From contig JALVSO010000033.1 in NCBI GenBank assembly GCA_027024305.1, forward strand, positions 1 through 15,196: a stretch of DNA of 15,196 nucleotides, read 5' to 3'. Below, in pieces: positions 1 through 6,452 of the stretch. How positions within the stretch are numbered: the first letter of the stretch is position 1; the number at the start of each line of letters is the position of its first letter. The notes beneath the pieces were generated by a model, which was not told the DNA's origin, searched no databases, and saw only the letters and a list, made by a program, of their open reading frames with translations. This stretch comes from Candidatus Parcubacteria bacterium (GTDB lineage: Bacteria; Patescibacteriota; Minisyncoccia; Phycocordibacterales; GCA-2747955). Both the position numbers and the translations under genes were made by a program.

Positions 1-5
1 TAATT

Positions 6-78
6 TTGAGTAATTTTACTCAATGGGGGGCGGCAGCGTAGCTGCCGCCCCCTATGAGCAGACTAGCAAGAGCTAGTC
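6..78 (-). terminator. Hairpin cluster behind rpsJ
   Basis: Three inverted repeats follow each other downstream of rpsJ. A 7-bp stem (61-67 with 72-78, loop AAGA) contains the rpsJ stop codon at 73-75. A GC-rich 12-bp stem (26-37 with 41-52, loop GTA) follows, and then an 8-bp stem TTGAGTAA/TTACTCAA (6-13 with 16-23). The GC-rich stem is the likely intrinsic terminator, although it lacks a clean T-run on the minus strand. It suggests that rpsJ ends its transcript here and is not joined directly to a downstream S10 operon; what lies beyond the window edge cannot be seen. Confidence 0.6.
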
Positions 79-408
79 AATCATCTTAACATCAACATTT
101 ATTCCGGAAGGCAATGATAGATTGGTGAGAGCCTCCACAACTTTCTGTGTCGGTTCCACAATATCAATTAGCCTTCTATGAACTTTCATTTCATACTGCT
201 CTTTTGACTCTTCATAAACAAAGGTTGATCTGTTAACAGTCCATTTCTTTGTTTTTGTTGGCAAAGGTACAGGTCCTCTGACCGTCGCTTCCAGCCTTTC
301 GGTATTGGAGATGATCTCTTTAACCGCGGCGTCCAAAGCTTTAGCTTCAAAGGCAGAAACAATAATTCTTAGAATTGATGTTTTATTTGTTTTTTTTGTT
401 TCAGCCAT
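73..408 (-). CDS. rpsJ: 30S ribosomal protein S10
   Basis: A 111-residue protein with the S10 (uS10) hallmarks: an early RIIVSAFEAKALDAAVKEI helix, the central GPVPLPTKTKKWTVNRS loop that reaches into the 30S head, and the KVHRRLIDIVEPT segment. S10 helps assemble the small-subunit head and in many bacteria also takes part in transcription antitermination with NusB. The length is slightly above the usual 100-105 residues because of a short N-terminal extension (MAETKKTNKTS). It lies 30 bp downstream of tuf in the same direction, the common tuf-rpsJ order, and is probably cotranscribed with it. Its single Trp is TGG. It ends in TAG and contains no in-frame TGA. I see no Shine-Dalgarno sequence before the ATG. 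Confidence 0.95.
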   Translation of the reverse strand: MAETKKTNKTSILRIIVSAFEAKALDAAVKEIISNTERLEATVRGPVPLPTKTKKWTVNRSTFVYEESKEQYEMKVHRRLIDIVEPTQKVVEALTNLSLPSGINVDVKMID

Positions 409-438
409 TTTCAGAATATATTATTTATTAAGCAATGA

Positions 439-1626
439 TTAAGCAATAATCTTAGTTACCACACCGGCACCAACGGTTCTACCTCCCTCCCTCAAAGTAA
501 ACTTCATCTTATCTTCAATAGCAACCGGTGTATGTAGCTTAACCTTGAAAGTAGCAGTATCTCCCGGCATAACCATCTCTGTGCCTTCAGCCAAAGTAAC
601 CTCTCCGGTCACATCGGTAGTTCTCACATAGAATTGTGGCTTATATCCTGAGAAGAATGGAGTGTGTCGTCCTCCTTCCTCTTTCTTTAGAACATATACC
701 TCGGCTTCAAACTCTGTGTGAGGAGTAATTGATCCCGGCTTTGCAAGAACCTGTCCTCTGTGAATATCTTCTTTCTTAATTCCCCTCAAAAGGATTCCGG
801 CATTATCTCCGGCCATTCCCTCTTGTAGAGATTTATTAAACATCTCAATTCCGGTAACAGTTGTCTTCTGAGTATCTTTAATACCAACAATTTCAACCTC
901 GTCACCAACATGCACCTTTCCTCTCTCAATTTTTCCGGTAGCCACGGTTCCTCTACCTTCAATGGAGAAGATATCTTCAATGGGCATTAGGAAGTCTCCA
1001 TCAACATCCCTTTCAGGGATATCAAATCATGTATCCATGGCATTTAAAAGCTCATCAATCTTAGCTGTTCATTCATCCGGAGCTTCAGCTTCAGCAGCCT
1101 TAAGAGCGGAACCTTCAATAAATGGAGTTCCTTCAGCATCAAATCCATATTTATCTAGGGTTTCTTTGATCTCCTCTTTCACAAGCTCAACCATGTCAGG
1201 ATCATCCACCATATCCATCTTGTTTAGGAAAACAATCATTTTTGGCACACCAACCTGCTTTGCCAAAAGAACATGCTCTCTGGTTTGAGGCATAAGACCA
1301 TCGGTAGCGGCAACCACAAGGATAGCACCATCCATTTGAGCTGCTCCGGTAATCATGTTTTTAATATAGTCCGCGTGACCCGGCGCATCAATGTGAGCAT
1401 AGTGTCTAGCGTCAGTCTCGTACTCTTGATGAGAAAGAGCAATGGTAATTCCCCTCTCCTTCTCTTCGGGAGCATTGTCAATATCGTCAATTGAACCCTT
1501 ATCACTTCTCTTCCCGGCTAGAAAAAGAGTGTTCAGGATAGCGGCGGTAAGAGTAGTCTTACCGTGGTCAACGTGACCCAGTGTTCCCACGTTAATGTGG
1601 GGTTTTGATCTATCAAAATCTGCCAT
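439..1626 (-). CDS. tuf: Elongation factor Tu, read through two in-frame TGA codons
   Basis: A 395-residue EF-Tu, the GTPase that delivers aminoacyl-tRNA to the ribosome, of normal family length only if TGA is read as an amino acid at codons 186 (1069-1071) and 200 (1027-1029). Seen: P-loop GHVDHGKT (17-24), switch region RGITI (58-62), G3 DAPGH (80-84), G4 NKMD (135-138), and domains 2 and 3 with PIEDIFSIEGRGTVATG and the C-terminal GGRTVGAGVV. The first TGA precedes TAKI, where E. coli has Trp in AEWEAKI. The second is in MDT-TGA-FDIPERD, where Bacteroidetes EF-Tu has Trp in VDTWIPLP. The usual DCPGH motif is DAPGH here. The gene starts at ATG 1626 without a visible Shine-Dalgarno sequence, ends in TAA and is followed by rpsJ. 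Identity is certain; only the residue inserted at TGA is inferred. Confidence 0.96.
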
Positions 1627-1758
1627 AATATTTTATATAATTTTAATTTTTAATTTTTAATTTTGAGAAAAAATTCTCGCTTTAAACAATATATTTACTG
1701 AAAATCGACTAAGCCAAAATAAACGGCACTAGACGACAATAAGTAAAAATGTGCCACT

Positions 1759-1787
1759 ATTCTAGCAAATGTAAAGAAGAAAATCAA
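1759..1787 (-). promoter_or_regulatory. Probable tuf-rpsJ promoter
   Basis: Read on the minus strand, a -35 box TTGATT (1782-1787) and a -10 box TAGAAT (1759-1764) are 17 bp apart, a good sigma-70-type match. The predicted start near 1752 would give tuf a leader of about 125 nt that is AT-rich and contains three runs of TTAAT-like repeats (1640-1662) and a small GAGAA/TTCTC stem (1665-1678). No ribosomal-protein operator or riboswitch fold is evident in the leader. Confidence 0.55.
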
Positions 1788-1833
1788 CCGGATAAAGATA
1801 AACAGGTTATCCCCCTTTTAAAATAACAGATAC

Positions 1834-1866
1834 AGAAAGAGGGCGACCTTCGGTCGCCCTCTTTCT
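1834..1866 (-). terminator. Strong hairpin between recO and tuf
   Basis: A perfect 15-bp stem (1834-1848 with 1852-1866) closed by a 3-nt loop, with GGGCGACC at the loop end and A/T-rich bases at its foot. It lies 33 bp past the recO stop and just upstream of the tuf promoter, so it should end recO transcripts before they reach tuf. The T-rich stretch on the minus-strand side is interrupted. Confidence 0.65.
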
Positions 1867-1898
1867 CTTCAAAAATCACTCCAAAAATCAAATAAAAT

Positions 1899-2489
1899 CT
1901 AAAAAGCCACCTTAGAAATATTTTGATTAATTTTATCTCTTAATTTTTCTATCTCCCTTAAAGAAAAAACTCTTTCCGTTTTATTTTCATCCAATGCTTC
2001 CAGTAAATCAGCCTCATCAAAATAACCTCAGAGATAGAAGAGTTTTGAAAGAAAAATAATTTCCCTCTCTTTTAATAAATCTTCCCTTTTAATCTCCCCC
2101 AGGGAATTTAAAAAAGCTTCCAGGAGATTGAAGATTTTTTTATCGGCCTCGTTGTGCAGAAAAACTTTTTCCAAAAGGTTGAAAATATTTTTAACCACCA
2201 AAATCTTTTTTTGAAATAATTTATCATCGTCTTCTTTCAATGAAAAATAAATGTTATCAATAAATTGACCGCCGGTTACCCGATAACCACCCTTCCCTCT
2301 TACCAAAAAAATTTTTAGCTCCGTTAAATTTTGTAAAAAATTTCTGAATTTTGAAACATCCTTCTTGGCTCCCGAAGCCGAAGCTCAAATCAGTCCAAAA
2401 TCTTCCGTAAAAAAAAGAGCTCGAGTGTCATTCTCTCCACTGCCGTAGCTTCTTAAAACATAGGCCTTGGTTTCATAGATTTCATACAT
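1899..2489 (-). CDS. recO: DNA repair protein RecO, two in-frame TGA codons
   Basis: A 196-residue RecO-like protein once TGA at codon 35 (2385-2387) and codon 154 (2028-2030) is read through. RecO works with RecF and RecR to load RecA onto SSB-coated single-stranded DNA. Seen: the N-terminal OB-fold opening YETKAYVLRSYGSGENDTRALFF, then FGLI-TGA-ASASGAKKDVSKFRNFLQ and FLVRGKGGYRVTGG, typical of the fold, followed by a helical C-terminal part with L-TGA-GYFDEADLLEAL. There is no zinc-binding cysteine cluster. It is shorter than the usual 230-250 residues. The ATG at 2489 is chosen because family homology starts there and a promoter abuts it; a longer in-frame start at 2570 adds residues unlike RecO. 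It ends in TAG. Trp is plausible at both TGA sites but neither is diagnostic on its own. Confidence 0.82.
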
Positions 2490-2496
2490 TATTAAA

Positions 2497-2524
2497 AGTG
2501 TATCAAAGCCAATAACCAAGTCAA
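2497..2524 (-). promoter_or_regulatory. recO promoter, apparently leaderless
   Basis: Minus strand: -35 TTGACT (2519-2524), 16-bp spacer, -10 TACACT (2497-2502), then 7 nt to the recO ATG. Transcription would start at or within a few bases of the ATG, leaving no room for a Shine-Dalgarno sequence. This also supports the ATG at 2489 over the longer in-frame start. Confidence 0.5.
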
Positions 2525-2537
2525 GCCTTCCAACATA

Positions 2538-2564
2538 TTTCCAACACATCCAATGTGTTGGAAA
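2538..2564. repeat. Inverted repeat between the RNHCP gene and recO
   Basis: A perfect 12-bp stem TTTCCAACACAT/ATGTGTTGGAAA with a 3-nt loop, 36 bp downstream of the RNHCP stop codon on the minus strand. It could terminate the murG-RNHCP transcript, but the T-run lies on the wrong side for minus-strand transcription. It is only 14 bp upstream of the recO -35 box, so a protein-binding site is an alternative. Confidence 0.5.
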
Positions 2565-2599
2565 AAACACCGGAGTAAAACTTCTCTGCCATTGTCTTC

Positions 2600-2935
2600 T
2601 TAGATTTTCTTCTCTTTTTCCTTATTTATCTTCTCCACCACCTTTAGAAAAGCATCAAAGTCATCGGTTTTTTCCCTAAATTTATCCCGAGAAATCTCTC
2701 CACATTTTTGACATTTATGAATGATAATATATTTTCCTCCTTTTGAAACTTCCACATCCACCGGTTCCATCAGACCGTGACAACTTTCCAAGCGATCTCC
2801 GGGAAAAATATCCACATGAAGAGAATAGAAACAACGAGGACAGTGATTGGTAAAACCATCACCCCTGACCTCTTCCCCACAATTTTGACAAATAAAATCC
2901 TCCTTCCTCTTTTGAAACTTTTTTACGTTGGACAT
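2600..2935 (-). CDS. RNHCP-domain zinc-ribbon protein
   Basis: A 111-residue protein that matches the RNHCP domain family (named for its Arg-Asn-His-Cys-Pro core). Seen: CQNC near residue 19, GDGFTNHCPRCFYSLHVD (the core, here TNHCPRC), GDRLESCHGLMEPV, and a second CQKCG near residue 77. The paired CxxC motifs and the His/Cys core suggest one or two bound zinc ions and a nucleic-acid or translation-related role, but the family's function is not known to me. It starts 6 bp after the murG stop and is probably cotranslated with murG. The C-terminal tail is lysine/glutamate-rich. It has no Trp and no TGA, and ends in TAA. Confidence 0.82.
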   Translation of the reverse strand: MSNVKKFQKRKEDFICQNCGEEVRGDGFTNHCPRCFYSLHVDIFPGDRLESCHGLMEPVDVEVSKGGKYIIIHKCQKCGEISRDKFREKTDDFDAFLKVVEKINKEKEKKI

Positions 2936-2941
2936 TTTACT

Positions 2942-4072
2942 TTATTTAGTATGTTCAATGGCAATATCTAAAATAGCCTGGGCGATTTTTACCTCGGCAT
3001 CGGGCTTGAAAAACTCCTTGGTGGCCGCAATCATTTTTTCTCTCAACCCCTCCTCCTTAAAAATCCTGTCAATTTCAAAAAGTAGAATATTGGGAGTAAG
3101 ATTTTTTTGACGAATGACCGTGGCCGCTCCGGTACGAGCGTAGGCAAAAGAATTTGACTCCTGATCTCTAGACACCACCTTGGATAAAGGGATAACAATG
3201 GCCGGCAAATTTCAGTTGGCTATCTCATAGAGCGAACCGGCTCCGGCCCGAGTCACAACCAAATCCGCCGCCCCGGCGGCCATCTTCATTTGCAAGTCAT
3301 TTAGATAAGGAAAAACCTTGTATCTTTTTTTTAGAGGATTGTCCAGAAGAGTCACTCCGGCCACGGCGTATATATCTTCGTAATTCTTTTTTCCGGTCTG
3401 GTGAATAATTTGGTATTTCTCCACCAGTTTTGGTAAAGCGGCAATAACAGTATCATTAATTATCTGACTACCCTGGGAGCCACCCATAATCCAGATAACC
3501 GGAGCGGAAAAATCCAAATTAAAAAATTCATGGGCGCCCTCTTTTTGTTTAAATTTTATTTCATCTCTAACCGGATTGCCCAAAAGAGCCACCTTGCTCT
3601 TGTCAAAATACTTGGCCGCTTCAGGAAAGGCAATGGATATTCTCTCGGCAAATTTTCCGGCATAGAGCAAAACCCTGGAAGGAACGGTATCGGACACATG
3701 AATAACTACCGGAATTCTCAGAATCCTGGCCGCCACCAGAACCGGAAAGGCCACATAACCTCCGTTGGTGAAAACCACATCCGGATAAATTTGAAAAAGC
3801 TTGACCAGCGTGTCGGCCACCCCCCAAGCCGTCTTAAATAAATCGGGTATGTTTCTAAAGAAAGAATCTTTTCTCAACTTTCCGGCATATATTTTCGTAA
3901 AATTAACTTCATTGCGAAAAAGAGCATCCTCGTCATAGGGCTCGGTGGCCATATAGGTAATTTCCGGTTGCAAAATATGTTTTTCTTCGGAAATTTCTCG
4001 AATTTTATCGGCCACGGCTATCAAGGGGTAAAAATGTCCCCCCGACCCCCCGCCGGTTACAACTATTTTCAT
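2942..4072 (-). CDS. murG: MurG, lipid II-forming GlcNAc transferase
   Basis: A 376-residue GT28-family enzyme that adds GlcNAc to lipid I to make lipid II on the inner face of the membrane. Seen: TGGGSGGH (6-13) for the acceptor/phosphate site, TNGGYVAFP (about 102-110), GNPVR (165-169), GGSQGSQ (197-203), and RAGAGSLYEIA (275-285), the UDP-GlcNAc-binding helix region. TGA stands at codon 287 (3212-3214), in EIAN-TGA-NLPAIVIPL, where MurG proteins of candidate-phyla bacteria, as I recall them, often have Trp (IAxWxxP). The C-terminal part SRDQESNSFAYARTGAA completes the Rossmann domain, so the gene is intact. Other Trp residues (93, 194) are TGG. The 5' side carries a tandem repeat; RNHCP follows after 6 bp. 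Confidence 0.95.
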
Positions 4073-4240
4073 AATTTTATTGAAGCGAGAGCCGGTTTAA
4101 GGCGACTCGGCTGTGCCCTCGCATTAAACAGGCCGAGCGAAATAAAATTATATATACTTCTATAATTTTATTGAAGCGAGAGCCGGTTTAAGGCGACTCG
4201 GCTGTGCCCTCGCATTAAACAGGCCGAGCGAAATGAATTT
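4071..4240. repeat. 91-bp tandem repeat, two copies
   Basis: Two copies at about 4071-4149 and 4162-4240 (offset 91 bp). The shared core, from TGAAGCGAGAGCCGG to GGCCGAGCGAAAT, is about 62 bp and identical by eye; the AT-rich flanks have drifted. Each copy is itself near-palindromic: the ATTTTATTGAAGCGA end pairs with the GAGCGAAATAAAAT end, and an inner CTCGGC pairs with GCCGAG. The first copy overlaps the murG start codon (4070-4072). The sequence is much more GC-rich than its surroundings. It could fold as two cruciforms or as two RNA hairpins in the murG leader. Confidence 0.85.
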
Positions 4241-4264
4241 ATATAAACTTATATTGCCTACTAT

Positions 4265-4293
4265 ATAGTAAAGGAAAAATATTCTTTTTGCAA
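4265..4293 (-). promoter_or_regulatory. Candidate murG promoter
   Basis: Minus strand: TTGCAA (4288-4293), 17-bp spacer, TACTAT (4265-4270). If used, the transcript would carry both 91-bp repeats as a leader of nearly 190 nt before the murG ATG. The match is fair, and the AT-rich surroundings raise the chance of a false hit. Confidence 0.35.
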
Positions 4294-4344
4294 ATTTTTG
4301 AAAAAAATCGAGGCAAAACCTTGCTATTTAGTTGTATCTTTAGG

Positions 4345-4373
4345 TTGCTTTTAAACTGTTAACAAGGTATAAT
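4345..4373 (+). promoter_or_regulatory. bL25 promoter, apparently leaderless
   Basis: TTGCTT (4345-4350), 17-bp spacer and a perfect TATAAT (4368-4373). The ATG follows 10 bp after the -10 box, so the predicted transcript starts only about 3 nt before the start codon and has no Shine-Dalgarno sequence. Confidence 0.7.
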
Positions 4374-4383
4374 ACCAGACATT

Positions 4384-4992
4384 ATGTTAGAAATAAAAGG
4401 ACAAAAAAGAGAGCCCAAAGCTCCAGTTAACGAAAAAAAAGAATTGAAAGCCGTCGTTTACGGACCACATATGGAAAATAATCTAACCATAACTGTTTCC
4501 CCGACTGAGTTTAAGAGAGTCTTTAAAGAAGCCGGAACATCTCAAATTATTTCTCTTTCCATTGACGGAGAAGAACACGAAGTTATGATTAAAGATTTTC
4601 AACTTAATCCGGTTTCAGACGACTTTGTACATGTTGACTTCTATGCCATCACCCGAGGAGAAGAAATGGAAGTAGCCGTGCCCTTTGAATTTAAAGGAGA
4701 GGCGCCGGCCCTTGAATCAGGAAATAATATTTTGAATAAAGTTCTTTCTGAAATTAAAGTGAAATGTCTGCCAAGAAATATTCCATCGGAAATTGAGATT
4801 GACCTGGGGGCTTTGGAAAAGGCCGGAGATTCAATCCGTTTAGCTGATATAAAATTACCCGAGGGAGTTGAGTTTTTAACAGATAATTTTGACGAGGTAA
4901 TTGTTTCCGTTTCTGAAAACAAAGAAGAAGTGGAAGAAAACACAGAGGCCCAGAAAGAAGAAGGAGGTTCAGAAGAGGAATCTGAAGAGTAG
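4384..4992 (+). CDS. rplY: 50S ribosomal protein L25 (bL25, CTC/TL5 type)
   Basis: A 202-residue bL25 of the long CTC/TL5 type, which binds 5S rRNA in the large subunit. The N-terminal domain (about 1-90) includes KAVVYGPHMENNLTITV and HEVMIKDFQLNPVSDDFVHVDF, the 5S-binding beta-barrel. The C-terminal TL5 domain (about 92-178) includes VPFEFKGEAPALESGNNILNKV, EIKVKCLPRNIPSEIEID and IRLADIKLPEGVEF. A glutamate-rich tail (179-202) follows. The usual GKGAARKLR-type N-terminal motif is replaced by KREPKAPVNEKKELKAV. It has no Trp and ends in TAG. It stands alone on the plus strand between murG and a shared terminator. Confidence 0.93.
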   Translation: MLEIKGQKREPKAPVNEKKELKAVVYGPHMENNLTITVSPTEFKRVFKEAGTSQIISLSIDGEEHEVMIKDFQLNPVSDDFVHVDFYAITRGEEMEVAVPFEFKGEAPALESGNNILNKVLSEIKVKCLPRNIPSEIEIDLGALEKAGDSIRLADIKLPEGVEFLTDNFDEVIVSVSENKEEVEENTEAQKEEGGSEEESEE

Positions 4993-5006
4993 AACTTTTA
5001 ATCAAT

Positions 5007-5032
5007 AAAAAAGACCCGAAAGGGTCTTTTTT
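5007..5032. terminator. Bidirectional intrinsic terminator between bL25 and LOG
   Basis: An 11-bp perfect stem AAAAAAGACCC/GGGTCTTTTTT (5007-5017 with 5022-5032) with a GAAA tetraloop. Each strand offers a T-run, so it can serve both convergent genes. It lies 14 bp after the bL25 stop and 7 bp after the LOG stop. Confidence 0.9.
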
Positions 5033-5039
5033 ATTTAAT

Positions 5040-5840
5040 CTAATCCTTAATCTCTTTTTGAGCGTACTCATCTCTCATTTTAGCTCTCTTGACTATCTTT
5101 AAAATTTCATCTTCATCATCGATTACTTTGAATAATTTTAAATCTCCGGGAGAAATGGTTCCGAATTTTTCCAAAAGAACAGACTGGAAAAACTTAATCA
5201 AAGGATTTCAATATTCTTTACCGACCAAAACTATGGGCACCCGAGGAATCTTTTTGGTCTGAACCAAGGTTAAAATTTCAAAGAATTCATCCATGGTCCC
5301 AAAGCCCCCGGGGAAGTAGATATAAACCTCTGCTGAAAAAGTCATAGAAACTTTTCTGGTAAAGAAGTAGTGAAAATTGACTCCATGAGTAACATAGGGG
5401 TTAATATTTTGCTCAAAGGGTAATTCTATATTAAATCCAATGGCCGAACCACAGGCCTCCGCAGTGCCTTGATTGGCGGCCTGCATAATTCCCGGACCAC
5501 CTCCGGTAATTACAGCGTAACCTTCCTGACATATTTTCCGGGCCAAGGAACGAGCCAATTCATAATATTTTGAGCCGGCCTTTAATCTGGCCGATCCGAA
5601 AAAAGTCACAGATTTTGGATATTGCCTAATGGCCCGAATACCGGTTTTTATTTCGTTAACAATAAGCTTACTTCTCTTCTCGGTTAGCAGAGCCATTTCC
5701 TCTTGAGTGTGAAATCTTCGCCTAATTTGAGCATCCGGTTTATTTATAATTTTTTTCTTGGAACTTTTCTTCAACTTTGTTTTTTTACAAGCTTCTCCCA
5801 GCATACACTCTTCTTTTTTTCTTTTTTTCATGGCAAGCAT
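5040..5840 (-). CDS. LOG-family protein, one in-frame TGA
   Basis: A 266-residue member of the LOG / TIGR00730 Rossmann family, whose studied members release cytokinin-type bases from nucleotide monophosphates (phosphoribohydrolases). In bacteria like this the substrate is more likely a general nucleotide. Seen: SVTFFGSARL, the family signature GGGPGIMQAANQGTAEA, and FPGGFGTMDEFFEILTLVQ (PGGxGTxxE, catalytic and substrate site). TGA at codon 211 (5208-5210) lies in GKEY-TGA-NPLIKFF, where LOG proteins carry Trp after Tyr or Phe (YW). The C-terminal helix then continues for 55 residues to TAG. The N-terminal 35 residues are lysine-rich with two cysteines and are not part of the domain. A start at the ATG 9 bp downstream (5831) is also possible. 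Divergent from the nuclease gene. Confidence 0.88.
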
Positions 5841-5861
5841 TTTACCACAAAAACTTTCTTT

Positions 5862-6452
5862 ATGATAGAATTACTTTCAATGAACAAAGGAAAAAAATAC
5901 TTTTATATAAGTCTGGCAGTTCTTTTCTTGTTACTGCTCAGCCGGTGGAGCGGACCCCTTTCTTTCAAGGAATTCCGCTTCCAAAATAATAAGACATATA
6001 CCCCCGCCGATTTAATCAAAAGCGACCTGCTCAAGGTCGTTGACGGAGATACTCTGATTTTAAAAATAGCAAACAAAAAAGAACGGGTGCGCTTGGTGGG
6101 TTTAAACACTCCGGAAGCTAAAAAGATAAATGGCAGAACCGTGGAATGCTTTGGACCGGAAGCCTCAAACTATGCCCGAAAAATCCTGTCCGACATAAAA
6201 GAAATCTATTTTGAACCCTATAGCTATGACACCAGAGACCAATATGGCCGACTTTTGGGTTTTGTCTTCTTTAAAAATAAAGAAGGTGAATTGGTTAATT
6301 TCGCAAATTATATGATTGGACAGGGTTACGGCTACGAATACACCTACCACGGCAGAAAATATAAATACCGTGATAAATTTATAGAGGCGGAAAATATAGC
6401 CAGAAAAAACAGATGGGGGCTATGAAATGAAAAAGCTTGCCCAGCTTCCTAA
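5862..6452 (+). CDS. Membrane-anchored staphylococcal-type nuclease, TGA near the C-terminus
   Basis: A 196-residue SNase-like (thermonuclease) protein. An N-terminal hydrophobic stretch (YFYISLAVLFLLLLSRW) acts as a signal anchor or signal peptide, so the enzyme works outside the membrane, probably degrading DNA or RNA for nucleotide uptake. Seen: VVDGDTLIL (metal-binding Asp), RVRLVGLNTPEAK (catalytic Arg and Glu; the usual Asp of DTPE is Asn) and DQYGRLLGFVF (second catalytic Arg). TGA at 6423-6425 lies in RWGL-TGA-NEKACPAS, matching the GLW ending common in the family; the true stop is TAA at 6450-6452. That stop overlaps the stop of the opposite gene by 4 bp. A start at 5880 (MNKGKK, 190 residues) is equally possible; no Shine-Dalgarno sequence distinguishes them. 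Confidence 0.87.

Larger units (their letters stand above)
4073..4383. other. Divergent murG / bL25 intergenic region
   Basis: A 311-bp gap between two divergent genes. It holds the 91-bp tandem repeat next to murG, a candidate minus-strand promoter in the middle, and the bL25 promoter at its right end. AT-rich sequence fills the remainder (4241-4340). No reading frame with a recognisable product, tRNA or known riboswitch was seen. Confidence 0.7.

Noticed and set aside
1027..1071. UGA = glycine (NCBI table 25), the known recoding in Gracilibacteria and Absconditabacteria
   Set aside because: TGA falls at Trp columns (EF-Tu, LOG, DUF285) and alternates with TGG, not GGN, at equal repeat positions.
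2490..2570. Longer recO start at 2570
   Set aside because: The extra 27 residues do not resemble RecO, span the hairpin at 2538-2564, and precede a good promoter that ends at the ATG at 2489.
3530..3841. Plus-strand open frame of 103 codons inside murG
   Set aside because: It is antisense to well-conserved MurG coding sequence and has no recognisable domain.
5703..5861. Upstream in-frame start for the nuclease at 5703
   Set aside because: It would overlap the LOG gene by about 140 bp and add a Phe/Ser-rich stretch that is the antisense of the LOG lysine-rich N-terminus.
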